64,000 bases of DNA from the NCBI GenBank assembly GCA_963844655.1, contig CAWJPA010000006.1, positions 124,001 through 188,000 of the forward strand. The letters are read 5' to 3'. Positions 52,291 through 61,538 of this stretch are shown here, one piece after another. Under the pieces are notes generated by a model, which worked only from the letters and a program-made list of their open reading frames with translations, was not told the origin of the DNA and ran no database searches. Origin of the DNA: JASHPR01 sp963844655 (GTDB lineage Bacteria; Actinomycetota; Actinomycetes; Streptosporangiales; Streptosporangiaceae). Positions within the stretch are counted from its first letter, which is position 1, and each line of letters opens with the position of its first letter. The translations under genes were made by a program, and so were the position numbers.

Positions 52291-54356
52291 CAGGCCGCCT
52301 CCTTCGCGCGGATGATGCGGGCGAGCGCGTGACCGGCCTGCTCTCGCAGCGAACCGGTCCTGGCGGCCAGGCCGGGGATCGTGACCAGGTCAGCGCCCAG
52401 GTGGCGCGCGAGGTCGGCCGCCAGGCCCAGGCGCACGGGGCCCTCCTCGGCGTCCACGACGATGCTCGTGGCGCGTGTGCGAGCCAGCACGGCGGCGGCC
52501 CGCCTGGCCTGCGCGAGCGGGCCGCCCGCCCCGGCCGCGCCCGCCCTGGTGGCGCGGCCATCGGTGATCACGACAACGATCGGGCGGCGGGCTGGGTCAC
52601 GCCAGCTTTCGCGCCGGATCAGCTGGCGGACCGCCTCCAGGCCCGCCGCGAGCGGAGTACGCCCGCCGACCGGCAGGTCGCGCAGCCGCCGGGCCGCGAG
52701 TTCCACGGACGCGGTCGGCGGTACCACGACCGTGGCTTCGCTACCGCGAAAGGTCAGTAGCGCAACGCGGTCGCGGCGCCGGTAGGCGTCGTCGAGCAGG
52801 GACAGGGCGGCGGTCGCCACCGCGGCACTGCGCCTGCGTGCCGCCATTGACCCCGAGGTGTCGAGCAACAGCACGATCAGGTTCGACTCGCGGCCGCGGC
52901 GCAAGCTGGAACGCAGGTCGCTGGGCGTGACCCGCAGCGCCTCGCCGGGCCGGGCCAGCACGGCCGCGCGCAGTGTGGGCCACAACTCGGGCCGGCGGGG
53001 CGACCAGACGCTGGCGATCGGCTGGCCGTGCGGGCCGTGTGAACCGGACCGGCGCCCCTCGGGTCCGGTGCCAAGACCGGCGGCCTGCAGGTGCCGTACG
53101 CCGAACGCTATTCCCGGCGGCGCGGACAGACCCGTGGGAGCAGGGGCGGCGGCGTCTGACGGCCCGGGCCGCGTGCTGGCGCTGCCCGGCGCGCCCGGCG
53201 CCGGCCCGGCCTGGTCGCGGCCCGCCGAGCCACCGTCTGGCCCTGGACCCGTGCCGGCCTCCGGCGGTGCCTCGTCGGCCTGCGGCGGGCTTTCGCTGCC
53301 GCCGCCATCCGGCGGCTGGTCGTCATCCGGCTGGCCGTCGTTCTCGCCGGGGCCGAGTGCCTCATCGAGCTTGGCCTCGTCCGAACCGGGGTCGTCGAAC
53401 GGGCCGCGCCGCTGCCGGTGCAGCAGCGCCAGCCTCGCGGCCACGCGCACGTCCGCCCCTTCGACCGCCTCGCGCTGCTGCCACGCCGCGTGCGCGATGG
53501 CGGCCTTGCAGGTAACCAGGTCGCCGCGCATCCCGTCGACGCCCAGGCGCGCGCACGCGGTCGTGACCCGCAAGAGCTCAGGATCGCCGAGCTCCACGCC
53601 ACCCAGCCGGGCCTGGGCGGCCGCGATCTGGCTGGTGACGCCGCGTTCTGCGGTTTCGTGGTGCTGGGCGCTGGCCGCAGGAGCGCGGTCGTACGCGAGC
53701 CGGGCCCTGACCACCGCAGCGCGCTGGGCCGGGTCGTCGCTCGCGACCACCGGCACGCACAACCCGAACCGGTCAAGCAGTTGCGGGCGCAGCTCGCCTT
53801 CCTCCGGGTTCATGGTGCCCACGAGCAGGAAGGCCGAGGCGTGCCGCAGCGAGATGCCTTCCCGCTCCACGCTCGTGGAGCCGGTCGCAGCCGCGTCCAG
53901 CAGCACGTCCACGATGTGGTCGGGCAGCAGGTTGATCTCGTCGACGTAGAGCACGCCTCGGTTGGCCAGCGCCAGCAGGCCCGGGGTGAACGCCTCTGCG
54001 GTCGCCGCCCCGGCCAGCACGCGGGGCACGTCGAGGCTGCCGGTCACGTTCTCGTCGGTGGCGCCGAGCGGCAGTTCGACCAGGCGCACCGGACGGTGGG
54101 CCGACCCGCCGCCCGGCGGGTGCGGGCCGTCGGGGCAGGCCGGGTCGGGCTGGGCCGGGTCGCAGGCAAACCGGCACTTGGCCACCACGTTGATGCCGGG
54201 CAGGACCCGAGCCAGGCCACGCACCAGAGTGGTCTTGGCCGTCCCCTTCTCCCCGGTGAGCAGTACCCCGCCCAGCCCCGGGTCGACCGCCCCCAGCAGC
54301 AACGCCAGCCGTGCGTCCTGCTGACCGACCACTGCGGTAAACGGCAGCCCGCTCAT
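52290..54356 (-). CDS. Cobaltochelatase AAA+/VWA subunit (ChlI-ChlD fusion type)
   Basis: 688 residues. Residues 1-330 are an AAA+ ATPase (LTGEKGTAKTTLVRGLARVL Walker A, VDEINLL). A Pro/Gly/Asp-rich linker (about 340-440) leads to a VWA domain with MIDAS motif DTSGS near 500. It drives metal insertion by CobN, equivalent to CobS/CobT or BchI/BchD joined in one chain, as is usual in Actinobacteria. ATG 54356 overlaps the cobN stop. Confidence 0.87.
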   Translation of the reverse strand: MSGLPFTAVVGQQDARLALLLGAVDPGLGGVLLTGEKGTAKTTLVRGLARVLPGINVVAKCRFACDPAQPDPACPDGPHPPGGGSAHRPVRLVELPLGATDENVTGSLDVPRVLAGAATAEAFTPGLLALANRGVLYVDEINLLPDHIVDVLLDAAATGSTSVEREGISLRHASAFLLVGTMNPEEGELRPQLLDRFGLCVPVVASDDPAQRAAVVRARLAYDRAPAASAQHHETAERGVTSQIAAAQARLGGVELGDPELLRVTTACARLGVDGMRGDLVTCKAAIAHAAWQQREAVEGADVRVAARLALLHRQRRGPFDDPGSDEAKLDEALGPGENDGQPDDDQPPDGGGSESPPQADEAPPEAGTGPGPDGGSAGRDQAGPAPGAPGSASTRPGPSDAAAPAPTGLSAPPGIAFGVRHLQAAGLGTGPEGRRSGSHGPHGQPIASVWSPRRPELWPTLRAAVLARPGEALRVTPSDLRSSLRRGRESNLIVLLLDTSGSMAARRRSAAVATAALSLLDDAYRRRDRVALLTFRGSEATVVVPPTASVELAARRLRDLPVGGRTPLAAGLEAVRQLIRRESWRDPARRPIVVVITDGRATRAGAAGAGGPLAQARRAAAVLARTRATSIVVDAEEGPVRLGLAADLARHLGADLVTIPGLAARTGSLREQAGHALARIIRAKEAA

Positions 54357-57300
54357 GTTTGACCCTCCTCTAGATCGCCTTCTACCTGGAGGTAGGTCTC
54401 GCGGAGGGCGTCCAGGGTGGCCTGCTCAGGGGCGGACCACAGGCCTCGGTCGGCCGCTTCGAGCAGCCGCTCGGTGATCCCGTGCAGCGCCCACGGGTTG
54501 CTGGCCTCGAGGAACTCCCTGGTTTCCGGGTCGAGCACGTAGGAGGCGGCAAGCTGCTCGTACATCCAGTCGGCCACCACGCCGGTCGTGGCGTCCCAGC
54601 CGAAGAGGTAGTCGACCGTGGCGGCCAGCTCGAAGGCGCCCTTGTAGCCGTGCCGGCGCATGGCCTGGATCCAGCGCGGGTTGACCACCCGGGAGCGGAA
54701 CACGCGGGCCGATTCCTCGGCCAGGGACCGGGTCTGGACGTGATTGGGCCGGGTGCTGTCGCCGATGTAGGCGCGCGGGGCGGTGCCAGTCAGGGCCCGG
54801 ACCGTGGCCACCATGCCCCCGTGGTACTGGTAGTAGTCGTCGGAGTCGGCGATGTCGTGCTCGCGGCTGTCGGTGTTCTTGACGGCGAGCCGGATCCGCC
54901 GGTAGGCGGACTCCATGTCCTCGCGGGCGGGCCGCCCGTCGAGCTCACGGCCGTATGCGTGGCCACCCCAGGCCGCGTACACCTCGGCCAGATCGGCGTC
55001 ATCCCGCCAGGACCGGCTCTCGAGCAGGGGGAGCAGACCCGCGCCATAGGATCCCGGCGGCGACCCGAAGATGCGCGTGGTGGCGCGCCGCAGGTCACCC
55101 AGCCGCTCCAGATCGGCCAGCGCGTGAGCCCGCACGAAGTTGTGCGCGGGGTCCTCGTCGAGCCCGGCCACGAGCCGGACCGCGTCATCGATCATGGTCA
55201 CCACGTGCGGGAACGCGTCACGGAAGAACCCGCTGATCCGGACGACCACGTCGATGCGCGGCCGCCCGAGCTCCGCGAGCGGCGTGACCTCCAGCCCGGT
55301 CACCCGGCGGCTGGCCTCGTCCCAGACTGGCCGCACGCCGAGCAGCGCCAGCACCTCGGCGATGTCGTCGCCGGCGGTGCGCATGGCGGCCGTGCCCCAC
55401 ACCGACAGCCCGACCGAGGCCGGCCAGTCCCCGGTGTCATCCCGGTAGCGCGCCAGCATGGAGTCGGCGAGCTGCTGGCCGGTGTCCCAGGCCAGCCGCG
55501 AAGGGACGGCCTTGGGATCCACCGCGTAGAAGTTCCGGCCCGTCGGCAGCGTGTTGATCAGACCGCGCAGCGGGGATCCGCTAGGCCCGGCGGGAACGTG
55601 GCCGCCGTCGAGGGCGTGCAGGACCGCGTCGATCTCTCCGGCCGTGGCCGCCAGCCGGGGGATGAGCTCCTCGGCCGCGAAACGCAGCAGGCGCGCGACC
55701 GGCTCGCTGGCGGCGCCAAGCACGCCCGCCGTCACCGCCGGGGCCGCCGCGGCCTGCCAGCCGGCCAGTTCCATCCCCTCGACCAGCGCCCGGGCCAGCT
55801 CCTCGGCCCGGTCCACCACGGCGCGGGTGGCCGTGCCGTCCTCGGTCAGGCCCAGCGCCTCGCGCAGGCCGGGCAGGCCGCCGTCCGCTCCGCCCCAGAT
55901 CTGGCGGGCCTGCAGCATCGCGAGCACCAGGCCGACCCGCTGCGCCCCCTCGGGGGGCACGCCGAGCACGTGCAGGCCGTCGCGGATCTGGGCATCCTTG
56001 ATCGTGCACAGCCAGCCGTCGACGTGCAGCAGGAAGTCGTCGAATTCGGTGTCGTGGGGGCGCGATTCCAGGCCCAGGTCGTGGTCGAGCCTGGCGGCCT
56101 GGATCAGCGTCCAGATCTGGGCCCGGATGGCCGGGAGCTTGGCCGGGTCCAGCGCGGCCACGGCGGCGTGCTCGTCCATGAGCTGCTCGAGCCGGGCGAT
56201 GTCGCCGTAGGTCTCGGCGCGGGTCATCGGCGGCACCAGGTGATCCACGATCGTTGCGTGCGCGCGGCGCTTGGCCTGCGTTCCCTCGCCAGGGTCGTTG
56301 ACCAGGAACGGGTAGATCAGGGGGAGGTTGCCGAGCGCCGCGTCGGGACCGCAGGCGGCCGACATGCCCAGGTTCTTGCCCGGGAGCCATTCCAGGTTGC
56401 CGTGCTTGCCGATGTGCACGATGGCGTGCGCGCCGAAGCCCTCCTCGAGCCAGCGGTAGGCCGCCATAAAGTGGTGACTCGGCGGCAGCTCCGGATCGTG
56501 GTAGATCGCCACGGGATTCTCCCCGAATCCGCGCGGCGGCTGGACGAGCAGCACCACGTGGCCCGCTCGCAGCGCGGCGAGCACGATGTCGCCGTCGGCG
56601 CTGGCGGACCGGTCCACATAGAGATCACCGGGCGGCGGGCCCCACGCCTTCTCCATCGCGGCGCGCAGCTCCGCGGGCAGGCGGTCGAACCAGCCGCGGT
56701 ACTGCGCGGCCGGGATGCGCACGGCCGCGGTGGCCAGCTGCTGGTCGGTCAGCCATTCGGGGTCCTGGCCGCCGGCCGCGATGACCGCGTGGATCAGCGC
56801 GTCGCCGTCGGCCGGCTCGACGCCGGGCAGGGCGTCAGGGCCGCGGACCGGGCCGATGTCGTAGCCGCGGGCGCGCATGGCGCGCAGCAGCCGGACGGTG
56901 CTGGCCGGGGTGTCCAGGCCCACCGCGTTGCCGATCCTGGCGTGCTTGGTCGGGTAGGCCGACAGCATGACCGCGACCCGCCGCTGGGGCGGGGGCGTGC
57001 GGCGGAGCCTGGCCAGGGCCACGGCCGTGCCCGCCACGCGCGCGGCCCGCTCCGGGTCGGGGACGTAGCGGGACAGCCCGTCCTCGCCGGTCTCCTTGAA
57101 CGAGAACGGCACGCTGATCAGGCGGCCGTCGAACTCCGGGATCGCCACCTGCGTGGCGGCATCGAGCGGGCTGAGCCCGGCGCTGGCCCCCTCCCACTGG
57201 GCCCGGGGCGAGGTCAGGCACAGGGCCTGGATGACCGGGATATCGAGGGCCGCGATCGCGCCCGCATCCCACGCCTCCTCGTCGCCGCCGGCCTGCGCGA

Positions 57301-57979
57301 GGGCCGGGGCCGTCCCGCCCGCCGCGAGCACGGTCACGACCAGCACGTCGGCCTGCCGCAGCTCGTCCAGCAGCCCGGGATCGGCCGCTCTCAGGCTGGC
57401 GCACCAGACCGGGACGGCGCGCGCGCCGCAGGACCCGATCGCCGTGCACAGCGCGTCGACAAACGCGGTGTTGCCCCCCAGTTCGTGCGCCCGGTAGTAG
57501 AGGACGGCGACGACCGGGCCGTCCGCGGCGGCCGGCCACGGCCGCCGCCCCCAGGCGGGCATGGGCTCGGGCGCGGCGAAACCGTGCCCGGCCAGCAGCA
57601 CGGTGTCGGCCAGGAAGTTGGCGAGCTCGCGCAGGTTTCCCGGGCCGCCGTGCGCCAGGTACTCGTGGGCCTGGGCGGCGATCCCGGCGGGCACGCTGGA
57701 CAGCGCCATCAGCGCCGCGTCCGGGATCATCTCGCCGCCGAGGACGATCACCGGGACGGGCTGCTGCCGCAGCGCCGCGAGTCCCTCGGGCCAGGCCTGC
57801 TCACCGCCCAGCAGGCGCACCACGGCCACGTCGGCGCCGTCCAGCAGCGGAGCGAGGCCGGCGGGCGGCAGGCGGGCCGGGTTGCCCAGGCGGTAGTCCG
57901 CGCCGCTGGCCCGGGCGGCCAGCAGGTCGGTGTCGGACGTGGAAAGCAGCAGGACAGTGCAGTCCTGGCGGTCATGCAC
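54353..57979 (-). CDS. cobN: Cobaltochelatase large subunit
   Basis: 1208 residues, normal length for CobN. VLYYRAHELGGNTAFVDALC, MLSAYPTKHARIGNAVGLDTP, VHIGKHGNLEWLPGKNLGMS and DYYQYHGGMVATVRAL mark the porphyrin-chelatase domain. It inserts Co2+ into hydrogenobyrinic acid a,c-diamide. GTG 57979 is chosen because GAGGAGG lies 5 bases upstream; the frame continues by chance far beyond. A cobalamin riboswitch occupies its leader, so B12 should repress it and the three genes downstream. Confidence 0.92.
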   Translation of the reverse strand: MHDRQDCTVLLLSTSDTDLLAARASGADYRLGNPARLPPAGLAPLLDGADVAVVRLLGGEQAWPEGLAALRQQPVPVIVLGGEMIPDAALMALSSVPAGIAAQAHEYLAHGGPGNLRELANFLADTVLLAGHGFAAPEPMPAWGRRPWPAAADGPVVAVLYYRAHELGGNTAFVDALCTAIGSCGARAVPVWCASLRAADPGLLDELRQADVLVVTVLAAGGTAPALAQAGGDEEAWDAGAIAALDIPVIQALCLTSPRAQWEGASAGLSPLDAATQVAIPEFDGRLISVPFSFKETGEDGLSRYVPDPERAARVAGTAVALARLRRTPPPQRRVAVMLSAYPTKHARIGNAVGLDTPASTVRLLRAMRARGYDIGPVRGPDALPGVEPADGDALIHAVIAAGGQDPEWLTDQQLATAAVRIPAAQYRGWFDRLPAELRAAMEKAWGPPPGDLYVDRSASADGDIVLAALRAGHVVLLVQPPRGFGENPVAIYHDPELPPSHHFMAAYRWLEEGFGAHAIVHIGKHGNLEWLPGKNLGMSAACGPDAALGNLPLIYPFLVNDPGEGTQAKRRAHATIVDHLVPPMTRAETYGDIARLEQLMDEHAAVAALDPAKLPAIRAQIWTLIQAARLDHDLGLESRPHDTEFDDFLLHVDGWLCTIKDAQIRDGLHVLGVPPEGAQRVGLVLAMLQARQIWGGADGGLPGLREALGLTEDGTATRAVVDRAEELARALVEGMELAGWQAAAAPAVTAGVLGAASEPVARLLRFAAEELIPRLAATAGEIDAVLHALDGGHVPAGPSGSPLRGLINTLPTGRNFYAVDPKAVPSRLAWDTGQQLADSMLARYRDDTGDWPASVGLSVWGTAAMRTAGDDIAEVLALLGVRPVWDEASRRVTGLEVTPLAELGRPRIDVVVRISGFFRDAFPHVVTMIDDAVRLVAGLDEDPAHNFVRAHALADLERLGDLRRATTRIFGSPPGSYGAGLLPLLESRSWRDDADLAEVYAAWGGHAYGRELDGRPAREDMESAYRRIRLAVKNTDSREHDIADSDDYYQYHGGMVATVRALTGTAPRAYIGDSTRPNHVQTRSLAEESARVFRSRVVNPRWIQAMRRHGYKGAFELAATVDYLFGWDATTGVVADWMYEQLAASYVLDPETREFLEASNPWALHGITERLLEAADRGLWSAPEQATLDALRETYLQVEGDLEEGQT

Positions 57980-58021
57980 GACGGCCTCCTCGGGGTCCTC
58001 GCCCCGGGTCGCGGGTGGCGG

Positions 58022-58160
58022 CGGCCGGAGTCTCCTGGCTCCCGGATCGGCGCGCGCCCCGGCCTTCCCGCCCGTGAGGGCCGTGGCCATGCTGGGGTCT
58101 GCTCCCCGGTGACAGTGGCGGGACCGCGCCGGAATCACACCGGCTTCCTCCACTGACCGT
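58022..58160 (-). promoter_or_regulatory. Cobalamin riboswitch upstream of cobN
   Basis: On the minus strand GGAGGAAGCCGGTGTGATTC (about 58153-58134) and CGCCACTGTC (58120-58111), then GAGCCAGGAGACTC near 58040-58027, match the B12-box aptamer of the full-length class. About 40 bases separate it from the cobN start. Confidence 0.85.
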
Positions 58161-58224
58161 CGCGTTCTCCAGCAGACTCTGGCGCACCAGGCGGCCGACG
58201 TCAATACGGCCCGGCTGCGTGTCG

Positions 58225-58254
58225 TTGACCACGGCGGCGACGGGCGGCTACGGT
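58225..58254 (+). promoter_or_regulatory. Leaderless promoter of cobG-cobH-cobIJ
   Basis: TTGACC (58225-58230), an 18-base spacer and TACGGT (58249-58254) are followed 7 bases later by GTG 58262. The transcript would start at the first codon, leaving no room for a riboswitch on this side of the divergent region. Confidence 0.6.
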
Positions 58255-58261
58255 CCACTCC

Positions 58262-59392
58262 GTGACAGCGGACGCGTGCCCGGGCATCCTGGACCTGCAT
58301 GAAGCGCGCGACGGCCAGGTGGCCAGGATCCGTCTTCCGGGCGGTTACGCTACGGCCTCCGGGCTGGTCGCCCTGGCCGATCTCGCTGATCAGCAGGGCG
58401 ACGGTCACGTCGACCTCACCGCCCGCGGCAACGTGCAGGTGCGCGGGATCGGGCCCGGGCGGGCGGGCGAGCTCGCGCGCCGGGCGGCCGCGGCCGGGTT
58501 CCTGCCGTCGCCCGCGCACGACCGGGCCCGCAACATCACGGCGAGCCCGCTCGCCGGGCTGGCGGGCCGCCCGGATCTGCGGGACCTGGTCGGCTCCCTG
58601 GACGCCGCGGTCCGGGCCGACCCCGCCCTGGCCGGGTTGCCGGGACGGTTCCTGTTCGGCCTGGACGACGGGACCGGCCGGGCCGGCCTCGGCCGCTGCG
58701 ACGCGGGCCTGCGCTGGCACCCCCGCGGCGGCGATCTCATCGTCGCGGGCCGCGAGACGGGGCTGCGCGGCCCGGCCCGCCGTGGGATCGGGTACCTGGT
58801 CGCGGCCGCGCGGGCCTTCCTGGCCCAGCGGCACGACGCTCCCGCCAGCACCCGGATCGGCGCGCTGCCGGACCGGGGCGCCGGGATCGCCGCGGCCCTC
58901 GGCGGCGTGCTCGGCGCGCCGGCCGCGGACACCGTGGCCCGCCTGCCGCTCGGCGCCGTGCCCGGTGACACGCCGGGGGTCGTGGCGGCGGCGCCGCTGG
59001 CCCGGCTCACCGCCGCGCAGCTCAGGATCATCGCGGCCCTGATCCGCGCGGGTGAGGTGGCCAGGCTGGCCACGGCGGGCCGGATCGTCGTGCCCCTGGC
59101 GGGGTCTTCGGCGGCCGCGGTCGCGCGGCTCGACGGGGCGGGGCTGCTGGTCTCCGACGACCACGAGCTCGCGTCGGTCACCGCCTGCAGCGGCCTGAGC
59201 TGCGCCAGCTCGCTGGCTGACGTGCGCGTGCTGGCCACCAGGGTTTCTGACGCTGGTGCCGTGCACTGGTCGGGGTGCGGCCGCCGGTGCGGCCTGCCGC
59301 CCGACGCGGTCGCGGTGGTCGCCACGTCCGCAGGCCGGTTCACGGTCGGCGACGGGCACCGGGTCCTCGTGGCCGGCGCGAGGTTGCGATGA
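58262..59392 (+). CDS. cobG: Precorrin-3B synthase
   Basis: 376 residues of the sulfite/nitrite reductase-like family with duplicated ferredoxin-like halves. The [4Fe-4S] ligands are in ACSGLSC and SGCGRRC. It makes precorrin-3B with O2 in the aerobic pathway, the ring-contraction preparation step. GTG 58262 is placed by the promoter directly before it. The stop overlaps cobH (ATGA). Confidence 0.87.
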   Translation: MTADACPGILDLHEARDGQVARIRLPGGYATASGLVALADLADQQGDGHVDLTARGNVQVRGIGPGRAGELARRAAAAGFLPSPAHDRARNITASPLAGLAGRPDLRDLVGSLDAAVRADPALAGLPGRFLFGLDDGTGRAGLGRCDAGLRWHPRGGDLIVAGRETGLRGPARRGIGYLVAAARAFLAQRHDAPASTRIGALPDRGAGIAAALGGVLGAPAADTVARLPLGAVPGDTPGVVAAAPLARLTAAQLRIIAALIRAGEVARLATAGRIVVPLAGSSAAAVARLDGAGLLVSDDHELASVTACSGLSCASSLADVRVLATRVSDAGAVHWSGCGRRCGLPPDAVAVVATSAGRFTVGDGHRVLVAGARLR

Positions 59393-60018
59393 CCTCTGGC
59401 TACGAGCGGGACGGCGCCGCGATCTACCGCGCCTCGTTCGCCACCATCCGCCGGGAAGCCGACCTGTCCGCGGTCCCGGCCGCGCTGGAGCCCGCGGCCG
59501 TGCGCATGGTGCACGCCTGCGGCATGACCGACCTCGTCGGCGACCTGGCCTGGTCACCGGACTTCGCGGCGGCGGCACGGACGGCCCTGGCCGGCGGGGC
59601 GCCGGTGCTGTGCGACTCGTCCATGGTGGCGGCGGGCATCACCCGGTCCCGGCTGCCCGCGGGCAACGACGTGGTGTGCACACTGGGCGACCAGCGGACG
59701 GCGGGGCTGGCCGCGCGGCTGGGCACGACGCGGGCGGCGGCCGCGGTTGAGCTGTGGCGCGACCGCCTGGACGGGGCCGTGGTGGCGGTCGGGAACGCGC
59801 CCACCGCGCTGTTCCACCTGCTGGAGGTCGTGGCGGCGGGAGCGCCCAGGCCCGCGGCGGTGGTGGGCGTGCCCGTCGGTTTCGTGGGCGCCGCCGAGTC
59901 CAAGGCCGCGCTGGCGGCGTACCCGCTCCGGCTGCCGTTCCTGGTCGTGCACGGCCGGCGCGGCGGGTCCGCGATCGCGTCCGCGGCCGTCAACGCCCTG
60001 GCCAGCACCGCGGAGTGA
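59389..60018 (+). CDS. cobH: Precorrin-8X methylmutase
   Basis: 209 residues. The catalytic His lies in AAVRMVHACGM; CDSSMVAAGI and VGVPVGFVGAAESK bind the substrate. It moves the C11 methyl to C12, forming hydrogenobyrinic acid. ATG 59389 overlaps the cobG stop and its own stop overlaps cobIJ. Confidence 0.9.
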   Translation: MTSGYERDGAAIYRASFATIRREADLSAVPAALEPAAVRMVHACGMTDLVGDLAWSPDFAAAARTALAGGAPVLCDSSMVAAGITRSRLPAGNDVVCTLGDQRTAGLAARLGTTRAAAAVELWRDRLDGAVVAVGNAPTALFHLLEVVAAGAPRPAAVVGVPVGFVGAAESKAALAAYPLRLPFLVVHGRRGGSAIASAAVNALASTAE

Positions 60019-61538
60019 TGACCATGACACCTGGCCGTCTGACCGGCGTCGGGGTCGGCCCCGGCGACCCCGAGCTGCTGACCGTGCGGGCCGCGCGGCT
60101 GATCGCCGAGGCCGGCGTGGTCGCCTACCACTGCGCACGGCACGGCCGCAGCGTGGCCAGGGCCGCGGCCGCCCCCTACCTGCGGCCCGGCCAGGTCGAG
60201 GAGGAGCTGCGCTACCCGGTCACCACGGAGGGAACCGACCATCCGGGCGGCTACGCGGGCGCGCTCGCCGACTTCTACGCCGACGCGACCGCCCGGCTGG
60301 CCGCGCACCTGGAGCAGGGCAGGGACGTGGTCGTGCTGTGTGAGGGCGATCCCGGTTTCTACGGGTCGTACCAGCATCTGCACGCCCGCCTGCGCGGCCG
60401 CTTCGACGCGCGGATCGTGCCGGGCGTGTCCTCGGTGGCCGCGGCGGCGGCCGCCGTCGGCCAGCCGCTGGTCCAGCACGAGGAGTCGCTCACCGTGCTG
60501 ACCGGGACGCTGCCGCCCGATGTGCTGCGCGCGCGGCTGGCCGGCGCGGGCGGGGACGCGGTCGCGATCCTCAAGCTCGGCCGGGAGTTCGGGAAGGTAC
60601 GCGCCGCGCTGGCGGACACCGGCCTGCTGGACCGGGCCTGGTACGTGGAGCGCGCGGGCACCGTGGCGGAACGCATCGCGCCGCTCGGCGGCGTCGATCC
60701 CGGGTCGGTCCCCTACATGTCGCTGGCCCTGATCCCGGGCCGGGGCGAGCGGGCCGCCCTGGCGCCCCGGGTGACCGTGGTCGGTCTCGGCCCGGGCGAT
60801 CCCGGGTGGCTCACCCCGGAGGCGGCCGCGGCGATCGCCGCGGCCACGGACCTGGTCGGTTACCGGACCTACCTGGACCGGGTCCCGCAGCGGCCCGGCC
60901 AGCACCGCCACGCGTCGGGCAACACGGCCGAGGCCGACCGGGCGGCCCTGGCGCTCGACCTGGCCGCCAAGGGCAGCCGGGTCGCGGTCGTCTCCTCCGG
61001 GGATCCCGGCGTGTTCGCCATGGCCTCGGCCGTGCTGGAGCAGGCCGCCCAGGGTGACGAGCGGTGGCGCGACGTCGACGTCGAGGTCCTGCCCGGCGTG
61101 ACTGCGGCCCAGGCGGTGGCGAGCCGGGCCGGGGCCCCGCTCGGCCACGACTACTGCGTGATCAGCCTGTCCGACCGGCTGAAGCCGTGGGAGGTCATCG
61201 CGGACCGGATCGACAAGGCGGCCGCCGCCGACCTGGTCCTGGCCTTGTACAACCCCGCCTCGCGCGCCCGCACCTGGCAGGTCGGCGCCGTGCGTGACCT
61301 GGTCCTGCGGCACCGGCCGCCGGCCACACCTGTCGTGGTCGGCCGCGGCGTCGGACGGCCCGGCGAGCAGGTCAGCGTCACGTCGCTGGCCGACCTCGAC
61401 CCGGCGGCCGTCGACATGAGCACCCTGCTCATCATCGGCTCCAGCACCACCAGGACGTTCGCGCGCCGTGGCCGCACGGCGGTGTTCACGCCCCGGAGCT
61501 ACCCGCCGGGGGCCGCGCCTGCCGGATCGCCCAGCTGA
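60018..61538 (+). CDS. cobIJ: Fused precorrin-2 C20- and precorrin-3B C17-methyltransferase
   Basis: 506 residues with two tetrapyrrole methylase domains. The first (about 5-245) is CobI (GVGVGPGDPELLTVRAARLI, VVLCEGDPGFYGSYQ); the second (about 250-500) is CobJ (GLGPGDPGWLTPEA, VVSSGDPGVFAMA, ISLSDRLKPWEVI). The fusion is common in Actinobacteria. ATG 60018 overlaps the cobH stop; GTG 60015 is in frame. Its 3' end overlaps cobK on the other strand by 53 bp. Confidence 0.9.
   Translation: MTMTPGRLTGVGVGPGDPELLTVRAARLIAEAGVVAYHCARHGRSVARAAAAPYLRPGQVEEELRYPVTTEGTDHPGGYAGALADFYADATARLAAHLEQGRDVVVLCEGDPGFYGSYQHLHARLRGRFDARIVPGVSSVAAAAAAVGQPLVQHEESLTVLTGTLPPDVLRARLAGAGGDAVAILKLGREFGKVRAALADTGLLDRAWYVERAGTVAERIAPLGGVDPGSVPYMSLALIPGRGERAALAPRVTVVGLGPGDPGWLTPEAAAAIAAATDLVGYRTYLDRVPQRPGQHRHASGNTAEADRAALALDLAAKGSRVAVVSSGDPGVFAMASAVLEQAAQGDERWRDVDVEVLPGVTAAQAVASRAGAPLGHDYCVISLSDRLKPWEVIADRIDKAAAADLVLALYNPASRARTWQVGAVRDLVLRHRPPATPVVVGRGVGRPGEQVSVTSLADLDPAAVDMSTLLIIGSSTTRTFARRGRTAVFTPRSYPPGAAPAGSPS

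Noticed and set aside
54482..58156. Very long open frame on the + strand opposite cobN
   Set aside because: It has no domain-like sequence and is the antisense of a clear CobN; such frames arise in very G+C-rich DNA.
57980..59578. N-terminal extension of the cobN frame
   Set aside because: It would run through the riboswitch and the cobG gene; a strong ribosome site marks GTG 57979 instead.
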